Assembly (NCBI GenBank): GCA_902494555.1
Contig: CABUTR010000004.1
Location: 28,756-92,755, forward strand
Reading direction: 5' to 3'
DNA: 64,000 bases
Origin: an uncultured Collinsella sp.
GTDB taxonomy: Bacteria; Actinomycetota; Coriobacteriia; Coriobacteriales; Coriobacteriaceae
A program made the position numbers and the translations under genes. The notes beneath the pieces are model-generated. The model was not told the origin of the DNA. It did no database searches and worked only from the letters and a program-made list of their open reading frames with translations. Below are positions 52,098 to 60,584 of the stretch, piece by piece; position 1 is the first letter of the stretch; every line of letters starts with the position of its first letter.

Positions 52098-52381
52098 TGG
52101 GTAAGACGTATACGGCCGCTAATGGTCAGGTTGTAACGGATGAAATGATTGACGCGTGGTGCGGGTCGTACGAGCGCGGAGAGTTTCCGGATGGCGAACA
52201 CACCGTTGGTGGGATCGTGCATGGACGGCCCCCACTCTCAGGTGAGGGGACGGCAACGCTGTCGGTCAAGATTCCTCTGGGAATGAAGGAGGCCATTCGT
52301 CGACGGGCGGCTGCCGAGGGGATGACGCCAAGTGAGTTTGCCCGTGCGGCTCTGAGCGAAAAACTTCTTGCTGCCGGCTGA
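52094..52381 (+). CDS. ribbon-helix-helix antitoxin
   Basis: The 95-residue protein has an N-terminal Asp/Glu-rich part and a C-terminal ribbon-helix-helix (TATLSVKIPLGMKEAIRRRA, GMTPSEFARAALSEKLLAAG), as in MetJ/Arc-like antitoxins. It should bind the toxin and repress the operon. ATG 52094 or ATG 52097 could be used; both overlap the toxin stop. The pair lies just before tRNA-Phe, a common insertion zone. Confidence 0.8.
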   Translation: MMGKTYTAANGQVVTDEMIDAWCGSYERGEFPDGEHTVGGIVHGRPPLSGEGTATLSVKIPLGMKEAIRRRAAAEGMTPSEFARAALSEKLLAAG

Positions 52382-52444
52382 TGCCTCTGACGTGCCGATT
52401 TAAAGAACCGAGGCTGTGCTCAAAAACTTTTTTGAAATTCTCGG

Positions 52445-52472
52445 TTGACCGGAACGCGTCCTTGGTTATACT
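52445..52472 (+). promoter_or_regulatory. promoter of tRNA-Phe
   Basis: TTGACC (52445-52450), 16 nt, TATACT (52467-52472). Confidence 0.8.
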
Positions 52473-52504
52473 AATCAAGCCTTGAAACAAGGCACACCTC
52501 AAAT

Positions 52505-52559
<55 letters not shown>

Positions 52560-52577
<18 letters not shown>

Positions 52578-52809
52578 CCTTGAATTGACTAGGACCTCTG
52601 CAAAGGGGTCCTTTTCTTTTATGCAGCCCCCACATGGAATCGAACCCCGTGAGGGCGCGGAGCTGAGTAAACGCGTAAGCGTTTGCCAGCGCAGCTCGCA
52701 AGGCGCGTAAGCGCCGCAGCGGTCCGTCCGCGCAGCGCGCGGACGCGATTCCCTTCCCCGCCACCTTGAATTGACTAGGACCTCTGCAAAGGGGTCCTTT
52801 TCTTTTATG
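52560..52809 (+). repeat. tRNA-Phe 3'-end duplication enclosing structured insert
   Basis: The 64 nt from within the T-loop to the end of the terminator (52560-52623) are repeated exactly at 52746-52809. The 122 nt between (52624-52745) start with an opposite-strand tRNA-like tail (T-arm copy at 52636-52648) and continue as GC-rich hairpins (AAACGCG/GCGTTT, GGCGCG/GCGCC, CGCGCAGCGCG). No gene fits. Confidence 0.85.
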
Positions 52810-53000
52810 TAGGGTTCTGCGGAAACTGCGTCCCAGAATAAGGGCTCAGAACGGGACACACTTTCCGCTTCGGGCCTGTCTGGGAAAGCGCGACCCGGAA
52901 TGACGCGAAATTGCGGGTCGCGCTTTCCGGTTGGGCCTGCTAACGGAAAATGCGCCCCATTATTGAGCGATAGAACGGGACACACTTTCCGGTGTCTGCC
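52810..53000. repeat. array of three related hairpins
   Basis: Three hairpins start at 52819, 52883 and 52944, about 62 nt apart. Outer two: GCGGAAACTGCGTCCC (or a variant) pairing with GGGACACACTTTCCGC (52853, 52977). Middle: perfect 14-bp arms GGAAAGCGCGACCC (52883-52896, 52915-52928). GGGCCTG links separate them. Between here and the next gene (to 53184) only a likely promoter is visible. Confidence 0.75.
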
Positions 53001-53184
53001 TCCGGCGCGCGTACGCACCTTGTCGCACCATTCCGAGCCCGTCTGCTCCCAGACATTCCTCCCACTTTCGCGTCACTTTACAGACCGTTCGGTCGCCTGT
53101 CCGCACACGCGGGTATACTCAAAACGGTACTTATCCTATGCAATACGATGCGGGTTCGACCTGCATGATCCGAAGGGGGCAGTG

Positions 53185-54246
53185 ATGGAGAGGATACTCG
53201 GCGTTAATCTCTCTGGCTGGTTTATTCCCGAGCCTTGGGTGACCCCGTCGCTATACACGGCGACCGGTGCATCCAATGCGGCCGAGCTGCAGGAGGCCAT
53301 GGGCACCGCCGCCTATAACGAGCGCATGCGCCGTCATTACGAGACGTTTGTGAGCGAGGATGATTTCCGTCGCATGGCGCAGATCGGCCTCAATGCCGTG
53401 CGTCTGCCGGTACCCTGGTATGCCTTTGGCTCGCAGGAGTCCGATGCGTCCTACATCTCGGTTGTCGACTACATCGACCGTGCAATTGAGTGGGCTGCCA
53501 AGTACGACATCCGCGTGCTGCTCGATCTGGCAACTGTGCCCGGTGGCCAGGGCGATTCCAACGATTCGCCCGCCACGCCGGAGGCTGTTGCCGAGTGGCA
53601 TTCGTCCACCAACGGTCGTCATGTCGCACTCGACGTGCTCGAGCGCCTGGCCGATCGCTACGGCGAGGCCGAGAGCCTGCTGGGCATTGAGCTGCTGGAT
53701 ACGCCGCAGATGAGTGTCCGCAAGAGCCTCTTCACCATGACGGATGGCATTCCTGCGCACTACCTGCGCAACTTCTATCGCGATGCCTATGAGCTCGTCC
53801 GTTCGTATATGCCCGAGGATAAGATCGTCGTCTTTTCGTCTTCGGGACATCCCAGCGAGTGGAAGCATTTTATGCGCGGCGCTAAGTACAAGAACGTCTA
53901 CATGGACCTTCACCTGTACCATTACCGCGACGAGTATGCGCTCGATATCACGAGCCCCCGCGGGCTGACGACGGCGATTTCGCGTAACAAGCGCGAGCTT
54001 AAAGAAGCGATTTCGACTGGGTTCCCCGTGCTGGTGGGCGAATGGTCGGGCGCGGCGATCTTTGCCAACTCGTCGGTTACGCCCGAGGGCCGCAATGCCT
54101 ACGAGCGCGTGTTTATCGCCAACCAACTGGCTTCGTTTGCACCGGCTGCCGGTTGGTTCTTCCAAACGTGGAAGACCGAGAAGCGCATTGCAGCATGGGA
54201 CGCCCGCGCGGCGCTCGGTACGCTCGAGCGTGGCATGATTGAATAG
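53185..54246 (+). CDS. GH5-like (exo-glucanase type) glycoside hydrolase, acid/base Glu missing
   Basis: The 353-residue protein is a TIM-barrel GH5 relative of the exo-1,3-glucanase type (VNLSGWFIPEPWVTPSLY near 6, GLNAVRLPVPWYAF near 70, LHLYHYRDEYAL near 243). The nucleophile Glu is kept in VLVGEWSGA near 285. The place of the acid/base NEP motif reads GIELLDTPQM near 172, so the catalytic Glu is Thr. No signal peptide is present. Activity may be lost or changed. AAGGGGG precedes the ATG. rsmI follows 6 nt later. Confidence 0.75.
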   Translation: MERILGVNLSGWFIPEPWVTPSLYTATGASNAAELQEAMGTAAYNERMRRHYETFVSEDDFRRMAQIGLNAVRLPVPWYAFGSQESDASYISVVDYIDRAIEWAAKYDIRVLLDLATVPGGQGDSNDSPATPEAVAEWHSSTNGRHVALDVLERLADRYGEAESLLGIELLDTPQMSVRKSLFTMTDGIPAHYLRNFYRDAYELVRSYMPEDKIVVFSSSGHPSEWKHFMRGAKYKNVYMDLHLYHYRDEYALDITSPRGLTTAISRNKRELKEAISTGFPVLVGEWSGAAIFANSSVTPEGRNAYERVFIANQLASFAPAAGWFFQTWKTEKRIAAWDARAALGTLERGMIE

Positions 54247-54252
54247 GTTGAT

Positions 54253-55131
54253 ATGACGCAAAACAGCGCCCATACGGGCAAACTCTATGTGGTCGGCACG
54301 CCCATCGGCAACCTGGGCGACCTGTCCCCGCGCGTTGGCGAGGCGTTTGCCGCCGCCGATGCCATCTGCTGCGAAGACACGCGTGTGACGTCAAAGCTGC
54401 TGATGCACCTGGGCATTTCCAAGCCGCTTGTCCGTTGCGACGAGAATGTGATCGCCAGCCGCGCCGCCGGCCTGGTCGACCGTCTGCTGGCGGGGGAGAC
54501 CCTCGCCTTTGCCTCGGACGCCGGCATGCCGAGCGTGTCCGATCCCGGCCAGGCGCTGGTCGAGGCGGCACGTGAGGCCGATGTGCCCGTCGAAGTTATT
54601 CCCGGGCCCTCCGCTTGCGTCACGGCGCTCGTTTCGTCCGGCATTCCCTGTGAGCATTTTTTCTTTGAGGGCTTTTTGGGCCGAAAGCACGGCGACCGCG
54701 TGCGTCGTTTGCAGCGCCTTGCCGTGGTTCCCGGCGCACTCATCTTCTACGAGTCTCCACATCGCATCGTGGCGACGCTCGAGGCCGTGGCAGAGGTTTT
54801 TCCCCAGCGTGAGGTTGCCGTCTGCCGCGAGCTCACCAAGCTGCACGAGGAAGTCTTGCGCGGGCCCGCTGCCCAGCTTGCTGAGGAGCTGCGTGCTCGC
54901 GGCGAGGTAAAGGGCGAGATTGCGCTGGTCATCGCGCCGCCGAGCGAGGATGAGGAGGCCGGTATCGTGCCGGTTGGCGCCGCGGCAGCGGATCCCGACG
55001 AGGCCCTGCGCGAGGATATCCGCGCCGCGCTCGAGGAGGGGGAGCCCGCGTCTGCGGTGGCCAAGCGCCTGTCTCAGAAGTATTCGCGCCGCAAGCGCGA
55101 TGTCTATGCCATGGTGCTCGATATGCAATAG
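54253..55131 (+). CDS. rsmI: 16S rRNA (cytidine1402-2'-O)-methyltransferase
   Basis: The 292-residue SAM-dependent enzyme of the tetrapyrrole methylase fold modifies C1402 in the ribosomal P site. Signatures: LYVVGTPIGNLGDLSPR near 10, AICCEDTRVTSKLL near 36, SDAGMPSVSDPG near 83, PGPSACVTALVSSG near 117, FYESPHRI near 163. A C-terminal helical extension (about 245-292) is typical. It starts 6 nt after the glycosidase gene. Confidence 0.95.
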   Translation: MTQNSAHTGKLYVVGTPIGNLGDLSPRVGEAFAAADAICCEDTRVTSKLLMHLGISKPLVRCDENVIASRAAGLVDRLLAGETLAFASDAGMPSVSDPGQALVEAAREADVPVEVIPGPSACVTALVSSGIPCEHFFFEGFLGRKHGDRVRRLQRLAVVPGALIFYESPHRIVATLEAVAEVFPQREVAVCRELTKLHEEVLRGPAAQLAEELRARGEVKGEIALVIAPPSEDEEAGIVPVGAAAADPDEALREDIRAALEEGEPASAVAKRLSQKYSRRKRDVYAMVLDMQ

Positions 55132-55200
55132 ATGGAGGATATCCAGCCCTTGCGCTAGAATCATCCTCTGTATGCAACGTTTTTCTGGAGGACAAACCCC

Positions 55201-56802
55201 ATGGATCAAAGCAAGCCTTCGTTCTTTATCACGACGCCCATCTACTACGTCAACGCCGATCCGCACCTGGGCACGGCTTATTCCACCATCATCGCCGACG
55301 TTCAGGCTCGCTATCGCCGCTCCGCCGGCTATAACGTCAAGTTCCTGACCGGCATGGACGAGCACGGCGAGAAGGTCGCCGAGGCCGCAGCCAAGCACAA
55401 CATGACGCCTCAGGAGTGGACCGACAGCCAGGCTCCGCACTTCAAGGAGCTTTGGAACAAGCTCGAGATCTCCAACGACGACTTCATCCGCACCACCGAG
55501 CCGCGCCAGCATCATGCCGTGCAGTACCTGTGGGAGCGCATGAAGGAGTCCGGTTACCTGTATAAGGGCAGCTACGACGGCTGGTATTGCGTGCCTGATG
55601 AGACCTACTTCACCGATACGCAGGTCCAGAAGGGCGACGAGGAGTACGGCAGCGTCGGCCAGCACCTGTGCCCCGACTGCCACCGTCCGCTTGAGCGCGT
55701 GCAGGAGGAGTCCTACTTCTTTAAGCTTTCCGCCTTCCAGGACAAGCTGCTCAAGCTCTATGACGAGCACCCCGACTTTGTCGAGCCTGCGTTCCGCATG
55801 AACGAGGTTCGCAGCTTTGTCGAGGGCGGCCTTAACGACCTATCCGTGAGCCGTACGAGCTTTGACTGGGGCATTCAGGTCCCGTTTGACGAGGGCCACG
55901 TGACGTATGTGTGGTTCGATGCGCTGCTCAACTATATGACGGCCGTCGGCTACGGTGTCGACACCGACGAGGCGCGTGCCGAGCTGGCCTATCGCTGGCC
56001 CGCGCAGTTCCACATCGTGGGTAAGGACATCATCCGCTTCCACTGCGTCATTTGGCCCGCCATGCTCATGGCCATTGGCGAGGCCCTGCCCGAGCACGTC
56101 TTTGCCCACGGCTTCCTGACCGTGCGCAATGCCGAGACTGGCAAGGCCGAGAAGATGTCCAAGAGCCGCGGCAACGCCATCGCTCCGCAGGACGTTATCG
56201 ACATGCTGGGCGTCGAGGGCTATCGCTACTACTTCATGACCGACGTCGTCCCCGGTACCGACGGCGCCATCAGCTTCGACCGCATGGAGCAGGTCTACAA
56301 CGCCGACCTGGCCAACAGCTGGGGCAACCTTATCTCGCGTTCGCTCAACATGAGCGGCAAGTACTTTGACGGTTGCGCGCCCGCCAAGCCCGCATCGTTC
56401 GATGCGTTCGACAACCCGCTGGCAAAGATCGCCGATGGTCTGGTCGAGCGCTACATGGCCAAGATGGACGTGCTCGATTACGGCGGAGCCAAGGACGAGG
56501 TCATGGAGCTCATCCATGCCGCCAACCACTACATCGAGGACTCTGAGCCTTGGGCACTTGCCAAGGACGAGGCCAAGGCTGACGAGCTGGCGTTTGTGAT
56601 CTACAACCTGCTCGAGGCCATCCGCATTGCCGCCCACCTGCTGATGCCGCTCATGCCTCAGACCTCTGCCGAGGCCCTGCGCCGCCTGTCCTGCGAGGAC
56701 GAGGCCGCGACCGACGACCTCAAGGGCATTTGCGCTTGGGGCCTGCTTGCCGGCGGTCAGCCTGTCGAGAAGGGCGAGCCGCTGTTCCCGCGTCTGGGCT
56801 AA
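55201..56802 (+). CDS. metG: methionine-tRNA ligase
   Basis: The 533-residue class I synthetase charges tRNA-Met. It has PIYYVNADPHLGTAYST (HIGH-type motif at 22-25), a knuckle region with CVPDETYF and CPDCHRPLE (the first pair is reduced to Cys-x-x-Asp), KMSKSRGN near 318 and an anticodon-binding helical domain (about 380-510). It lacks the C-terminal EMAP-like domain, so it is the short form. A TAGAAT -10 box lies about 50 nt before the ATG. Confidence 0.96.
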   Translation: MDQSKPSFFITTPIYYVNADPHLGTAYSTIIADVQARYRRSAGYNVKFLTGMDEHGEKVAEAAAKHNMTPQEWTDSQAPHFKELWNKLEISNDDFIRTTEPRQHHAVQYLWERMKESGYLYKGSYDGWYCVPDETYFTDTQVQKGDEEYGSVGQHLCPDCHRPLERVQEESYFFKLSAFQDKLLKLYDEHPDFVEPAFRMNEVRSFVEGGLNDLSVSRTSFDWGIQVPFDEGHVTYVWFDALLNYMTAVGYGVDTDEARAELAYRWPAQFHIVGKDIIRFHCVIWPAMLMAIGEALPEHVFAHGFLTVRNAETGKAEKMSKSRGNAIAPQDVIDMLGVEGYRYYFMTDVVPGTDGAISFDRMEQVYNADLANSWGNLISRSLNMSGKYFDGCAPAKPASFDAFDNPLAKIADGLVERYMAKMDVLDYGGAKDEVMELIHAANHYIEDSEPWALAKDEAKADELAFVIYNLLEAIRIAAHLLMPLMPQTSAEALRRLSCEDEAATDDLKGICAWGLLAGGQPVEKGEPLFPRLG

Positions 56803-56841
56803 GACGCGGCGCGCCATATCGGCAATTTGCTGTTTAGATGT

Positions 56842-56872
56842 AAGGGCATGGCCGCCACGGTCCATGCCCTTT
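56842..56872 (+). terminator. terminator of metG
   Basis: AAGGGCATGG pairs with CCATGCCCTT, followed by TCGTTTC. Confidence 0.75.
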
Positions 56873-56909
56873 CGTTTCAAGACGCCGCCATCATGCTAAG
56901 GAGGCAACT

Positions 56910-57770
56910 ATGACAACTTCGCCTTTGGCAAACCCCACGGCAACAAGGGAGCTGCTGGAGGAGTTTGGCCTTGCGACCAAGCATCGCCTGGGCCAGAACT
57001 TCCTGATCGACAACCATGTGATCGAGCGCATTTGCGAGCTTGCCGAGCTTGCGGGCGATGAGCGCGTGCTCGAGGTTGGTCCGGGCGTTGGCACGCTCAC
57101 GCTTGCGCTGTTGCAGGAGGCGGCGTGCGTCACGTCGATCGAAGCAGATCCCGAGCTCGAACCGGTGCTCGACGCCCATGCCGCCGACTATGCCAACTTC
57201 CGCTTTATCATGGGCGACGCGCTTAAGGTGGGCCCGGAGCAGATTGAGCAGGCCGCCGGCGGCGAGCCCACGGTATTTGTCGCGAACTTGCCCTATAACG
57301 TGGCGGCGACGATCATTTTGCAATTTTTCCAGACGATGCCGGCGCTCAAGCGTGCCGTCGTCATGGTGCAAAAGGAGGTTGCCGATCGCATTGCCGCAGT
57401 GCCGGGCAACAAGACCTATGGCGGCTATACGGCAAAGCTCGGCCTGTATGCGCAGGTGACGGGTCGCTTTGAGGTGCCGCCGCGTTGCTTTATGCCAGCG
57501 CCGCACGTGGACTCGGCCGTCGTGCGTATCGACCGTGTTGACGGCGTGGTGCCCGAGGGGCTCGATCGCGAGTTCGTGGCTCGTGTGATCGACGCTGCAT
57601 TTGCTCAGCGGCGCAAGACCATCCGAAATTCCATGAGCGCCAACGGTTTTGCCAAGGACGTGCTCGATGCCGCTTTTGAGGTTTGCGGTATCGCACCCAC
57701 CACGCGCGCCGAGACGCTCGATGTTGCCGACTTTGTCCGTCTGGCCCGGGAGCTAATCCATGACGCCTAA
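56910..57770 (+). CDS. rsmA: 16S rRNA dimethyladenosine transferase A
   Basis: RsmA (KsgA) dimethylates A1518 and A1519 of 16S rRNA. The 286 residues show KHRLGQNFLIDNHV near 25, the SAM motif VLEVGPGVGTLTLALL near 54, and the catalytic NLPYNVA near 130, with PPRCFMPAPHVDSAVVRI in the C-terminal domain. TAAGGAGG precedes the ATG. The tatD start lies inside its last codons. Confidence 0.96.
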   Translation: MTTSPLANPTATRELLEEFGLATKHRLGQNFLIDNHVIERICELAELAGDERVLEVGPGVGTLTLALLQEAACVTSIEADPELEPVLDAHAADYANFRFIMGDALKVGPEQIEQAAGGEPTVFVANLPYNVAATIILQFFQTMPALKRAVVMVQKEVADRIAAVPGNKTYGGYTAKLGLYAQVTGRFEVPPRCFMPAPHVDSAVVRIDRVDGVVPEGLDREFVARVIDAAFAQRRKTIRNSMSANGFAKDVLDAAFEVCGIAPTTRAETLDVADFVRLARELIHDA

Positions 57771-58677
57771 TGCCGAACGCGTGACGTTTACCAAGAAAAA
57801 GAAGACGGTTGCTTGTCCCGTGCCCTTGGCGCCGCTTGCCGACACGCATGCACATCTGCTTTCGTTTTGGGGCAAGGATGTGCCCGAGACGCTCGTGCGC
57901 GCCAAAGCCGCGGGCGTCGACCTGTTGGTGACGATGTTCGACCCCATTGCCGACAAGCGCAGCGTGGCGGACTATAGCGACTGGCTGGCGCGCGAGATTC
58001 TTCCGATGCAGGATATCCCGCAGATCAAGTATCTTGCCGGCGTGCATCCGTATGGCGCGCCGGACTATACCGACGACGTTCATGCACAGGTCGTTGCGGC
58101 ACTTGATGACCCCTTATGCGCCGGTATTGGCGAAATCGGCCTGGACTATCACATGGACTATGACGACGATATCGCGCCGGCACCCCATAACGTGCAGATT
58201 GATTGCATGGCGCGCCAGCTCGAGCTTGCCGTGCGCCGCAATGTGCCGGTGGAGCTGCACCTGCGTCACGAGGACTCGGATGGGGAGCGCACCTCGCACG
58301 TTGATGCGTACAACGTACTGCGCGAGGTGGGTGTGCCCCAGGCTGGTTGTGTGCTGCACTGTTTTGGCGAGGACCGCGCCACGATGGAGCGCTTTGTGGA
58401 TTTGGGCTGCTATATCGCCTATGGCGGTGCGGCCACCTTTAAGCGCAACGACGATGTGCGCGAGGCATTTGCGGCAACCCCACTCGATCGAATTTTGTTC
58501 GAGACGGATTGCCCGTATATGGCTCCGGAGCCCATCCGCGGTCTTGAATGCGAGCCCGCAATGATCTCCATTACGGCAAACACGCTGGTCAACGACCGTG
58601 TCGATCGTACCGGCGAGGATGCTGAGGTAATCGCGCGAGCAGCTTGGGAAAATGCCTGCAAACTTTTTCAAAAATAG
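57760..58677 (+). CDS. tatD: TatD family metal-dependent hydrolase
   Basis: The 305-residue TIM-barrel hydrolase has the metal motif ADTHAHLLSF near 29, IGEIGLDYHMDYDDD near 125, ELHLRHEDSDGE near 166 and ETDCPYMAPEP near 248. TatD proteins act as 3'-5' nucleases on DNA or RNA ends. It overlaps rsmA by 11 nt. Its N-terminus carries an unusual Lys-rich stretch (TFTKKKKTVACP). Confidence 0.92.
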   Translation: MTPNAERVTFTKKKKTVACPVPLAPLADTHAHLLSFWGKDVPETLVRAKAAGVDLLVTMFDPIADKRSVADYSDWLAREILPMQDIPQIKYLAGVHPYGAPDYTDDVHAQVVAALDDPLCAGIGEIGLDYHMDYDDDIAPAPHNVQIDCMARQLELAVRRNVPVELHLRHEDSDGERTSHVDAYNVLREVGVPQAGCVLHCFGEDRATMERFVDLGCYIAYGGAATFKRNDDVREAFAATPLDRILFETDCPYMAPEPIRGLECEPAMISITANTLVNDRVDRTGEDAEVIARAAWENACKLFQK

Positions 58678-58680
58678 TTC

Positions 58681-58709
58681 TTGCGTTCGCGATGGCGCTC
58701 CGTTATTCT
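58681..58709 (+). promoter_or_regulatory. promoter of tRNA-Leu
   Basis: TTGCGT (58681-58686), 17 nt, TATTCT (58704-58709). Confidence 0.7.
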
Positions 58710-58720
58710 AATTCCTGCAC

Positions 58721-58807
58721 GCGGGCGTGGCGGAATTGGCAGACGCGTACGGTTCAGGTCCGTATGGGGGCAACCCCATGAAGGTTCAAGTCCTTTCGCC
58801 CGCACCA
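58721..58807 (+). tRNA. tRNA-Leu (CAG)
   Basis: An 87-nt class II tRNA: acceptor GCGGGCG/CGCCCGC, anticodon loop TTCAGGT (CAG), long variable arm TGGGGGCAACCCCA, T-loop TTCAAGT, encoded CCA. Confidence 0.95.
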
Positions 58808-59038
58808 TTAAATGAAAGAGCTCCCAGCAATGGGAGCTTTTTTGTTATGGGCCCATCACAGGGACTTGAACCTGTAAAGGAGCGAGCGTAAAGAAAACGC
58901 GGAGCGTTTTTAGCGAGCTGGCGAGGACGCCGGCAGGCGGCCGAAGCCGGTGCGGATCCGCGAAGCGGATACGCGGACGTCCTTTCGCCCGCACCATTGA
59001 ATGAAAGAGCTCCCAGCAATGGGAGCTTTTTTGTTATG
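58790..59038 (+). repeat. tRNA-Leu 3'-end duplication enclosing structured insert
   Basis: The 60 nt from the T-loop to the end of the terminator (58790-58849) are repeated at 58979-59038 with one change. The 129 nt between start with an opposite-strand tRNA-like tail (T-arm copy GGACTTGAACCT at 58862-58873) and continue as hairpins (AAACGCG/GCGTTT, GGATCCGCGAAGCGGAT). Layout and length match the tRNA-Phe locus. Confidence 0.85.
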
Positions 59039-59095
59039 TACGATCTCCTTGTGCGGGTATCCTAGTGCCAACGTATGCCTATCAGAGGAGAGACC

Positions 59096-60034
59096 ATGCT
59101 GTTGTCCGGTATCATCGCCGCCCTTACCAGCCTTTTGATTCCCATCATCATTTTGTTGTTACTGCTTCCCAACGCCTGCTATGTCGTTGAACAACAGCAT
59201 GCCGTGATCATCGAGCGTCTGGGCAAGTTTAACCGCATCGTCAACGCGGGCTTCCACATGAAGGTGCCCGTGATCGACCGCAAGGCCGCCACGGTGAGTC
59301 TGCGCACCATGAAAAACGGTTTTGGCATCGACGTTAAGACCCAGGACAACGTGACCATCGGCCTTGAGGTCTCTGCTCAGTACCACGTGAGCTATGACAT
59401 GGGCGCCGGCCCGGCAGATTCGGGTATCTACAAGAGCTACTACATGCTGCAGGAGCCCGTCGACCAGATGCGTGACTTCATCACCGACGCCCTGCGCTCT
59501 TCGATCCCCGTCTACACACTCGATGAGGTCTTTGCCAAGAAGGATGACATCGCCAAGGATGTCAACGCTACCGTTTCCGAGCAGATGGCCGCCTACGGCT
59601 TCACCCTCGTGTCGACGCTCATCACCAAAATCGCACTGCCGACCGAGGTCGAGAACTCCATGAACGACATCAACGCCGCCCAGCGCAAGCGCGCTGCGGC
59701 ACAGGAGCTCGCCGAGGCAGACCGTATCAAGCGCGTCACCGAGGCGACCGCCGAGGCCGAGGCTATGGAAAAGGCGGGCGAGGGCATCGCCAACCAGCGC
59801 AAGGCCATCGCGCTGGGCATCAAAGATTCACTCGAGATCATCCAGGAGACGGGCGTCGGCAACGACGAGGCCAACCAGCTGTTCATGTTTACGCAGTGGT
59901 CCGAGATGATGACGGAGTTCGCTCGCACGGGTAAAACTTCGACGGTCGTACTGCCGAGCGATTTCTCGCAGTCGGCCTCGATGTTCGAGCAGATGCTGAC
60001 CGCCGGCAAAGTTCAAAACGGTTCGAAGGAGTAG
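59096..60034 (+). CDS. SPFH/Band 7 (stomatin-like) membrane protein
   Basis: The 312-residue protein has an N-terminal membrane helix (about 5-25, IPIIILLLLLPNACYVV), an SPFH domain (about 25-190: QQHAVIIERLGKFNRIVNAG), and a long coiled coil (about 190-260, rich in AEADRIKRVTEATAEAEAME). Such proteins form ring scaffolds that organise membrane proteases or lipid domains. ATG 59096 follows AGAGGAGAG. rlmH starts 6 nt after the stop. Confidence 0.92.
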   Translation: MLLSGIIAALTSLLIPIIILLLLLPNACYVVEQQHAVIIERLGKFNRIVNAGFHMKVPVIDRKAATVSLRTMKNGFGIDVKTQDNVTIGLEVSAQYHVSYDMGAGPADSGIYKSYYMLQEPVDQMRDFITDALRSSIPVYTLDEVFAKKDDIAKDVNATVSEQMAAYGFTLVSTLITKIALPTEVENSMNDINAAQRKRAAAQELAEADRIKRVTEATAEAEAMEKAGEGIANQRKAIALGIKDSLEIIQETGVGNDEANQLFMFTQWSEMMTEFARTGKTSTVVLPSDFSQSASMFEQMLTAGKVQNGSKE

Positions 60035-60040
60035 GCGCGC

Positions 60041-60511
60041 GTGAAATACACCGTCGTTTGCGTCGGTAAGCTCAAGGAGCGCTTTTGGAAGGACGCGTGC
60101 GCTGAGTACACCAAGCGCTTAGGTGCCTATGCCAAGGTGGATATCCGCGAGGTGGCCGATATCGACCCGGCTAAGGCGGGCGGCGTGGATGCCGCGCGCG
60201 ACAAGGAGGGGGCGGCAATTCTTGCTGCATTGCCGTCTCGGGCGCATGTGATCCTGCTGGCTATCGAGGGCAAGGAGCGTTCGAGTGAGGAGCTCTCGGC
60301 GCGGCTCGACGATCTTATGCTGCGAGGCAGCAGCGACATTGCCTTTGTAATCGGCGGTTCGGACGGCGTGAGTGATGAGGTGCGCGCCCGCGCCGACGAG
60401 ATGCTCAGCTTTGGACGCATTACCTTGCCGCATAACCTGGCGCGTGTGGTGCTGCTAGAGCAGATTTACCGTGCCTGCAAGATCAGCCGTGGCGAGCCGT
60501 ATCACAAATAG
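60041..60511 (+). CDS. rlmH: 23S rRNA (pseudouridine1915-N3)-methyltransferase
   Basis: The 156-residue SPOUT enzyme modifies pseudouridine 1915 in helix 69 of 23S rRNA. Signatures: VVCVGKLKERFW near 4, LLAIEGKERSSEELS near 71, FVIGGSDGVSDEVR near 103, and the C-terminal LPHNLARVVLLEQIYRACKI and GEPYHK. The GTG start at 60041 has AAGGAG 9 nt upstream. Confidence 0.96.
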   Translation: MKYTVVCVGKLKERFWKDACAEYTKRLGAYAKVDIREVADIDPAKAGGVDAARDKEGAAILAALPSRAHVILLAIEGKERSSEELSARLDDLMLRGSSDIAFVIGGSDGVSDEVRARADEMLSFGRITLPHNLARVVLLEQIYRACKISRGEPYHK

Positions 60512-60584
60512 GTCGGCAATACGAAACAATGGCGTGGGACAATACCTTTCGTTTTGAGGAATGTGTCTGAAAGGACTATGAGAT

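Noticed and set aside
58786..59019. Minus-strand frame with repeated LGALSFNGAGERT
   Set aside because: It is antisense to the tRNA-Leu 3' end and its duplicate.
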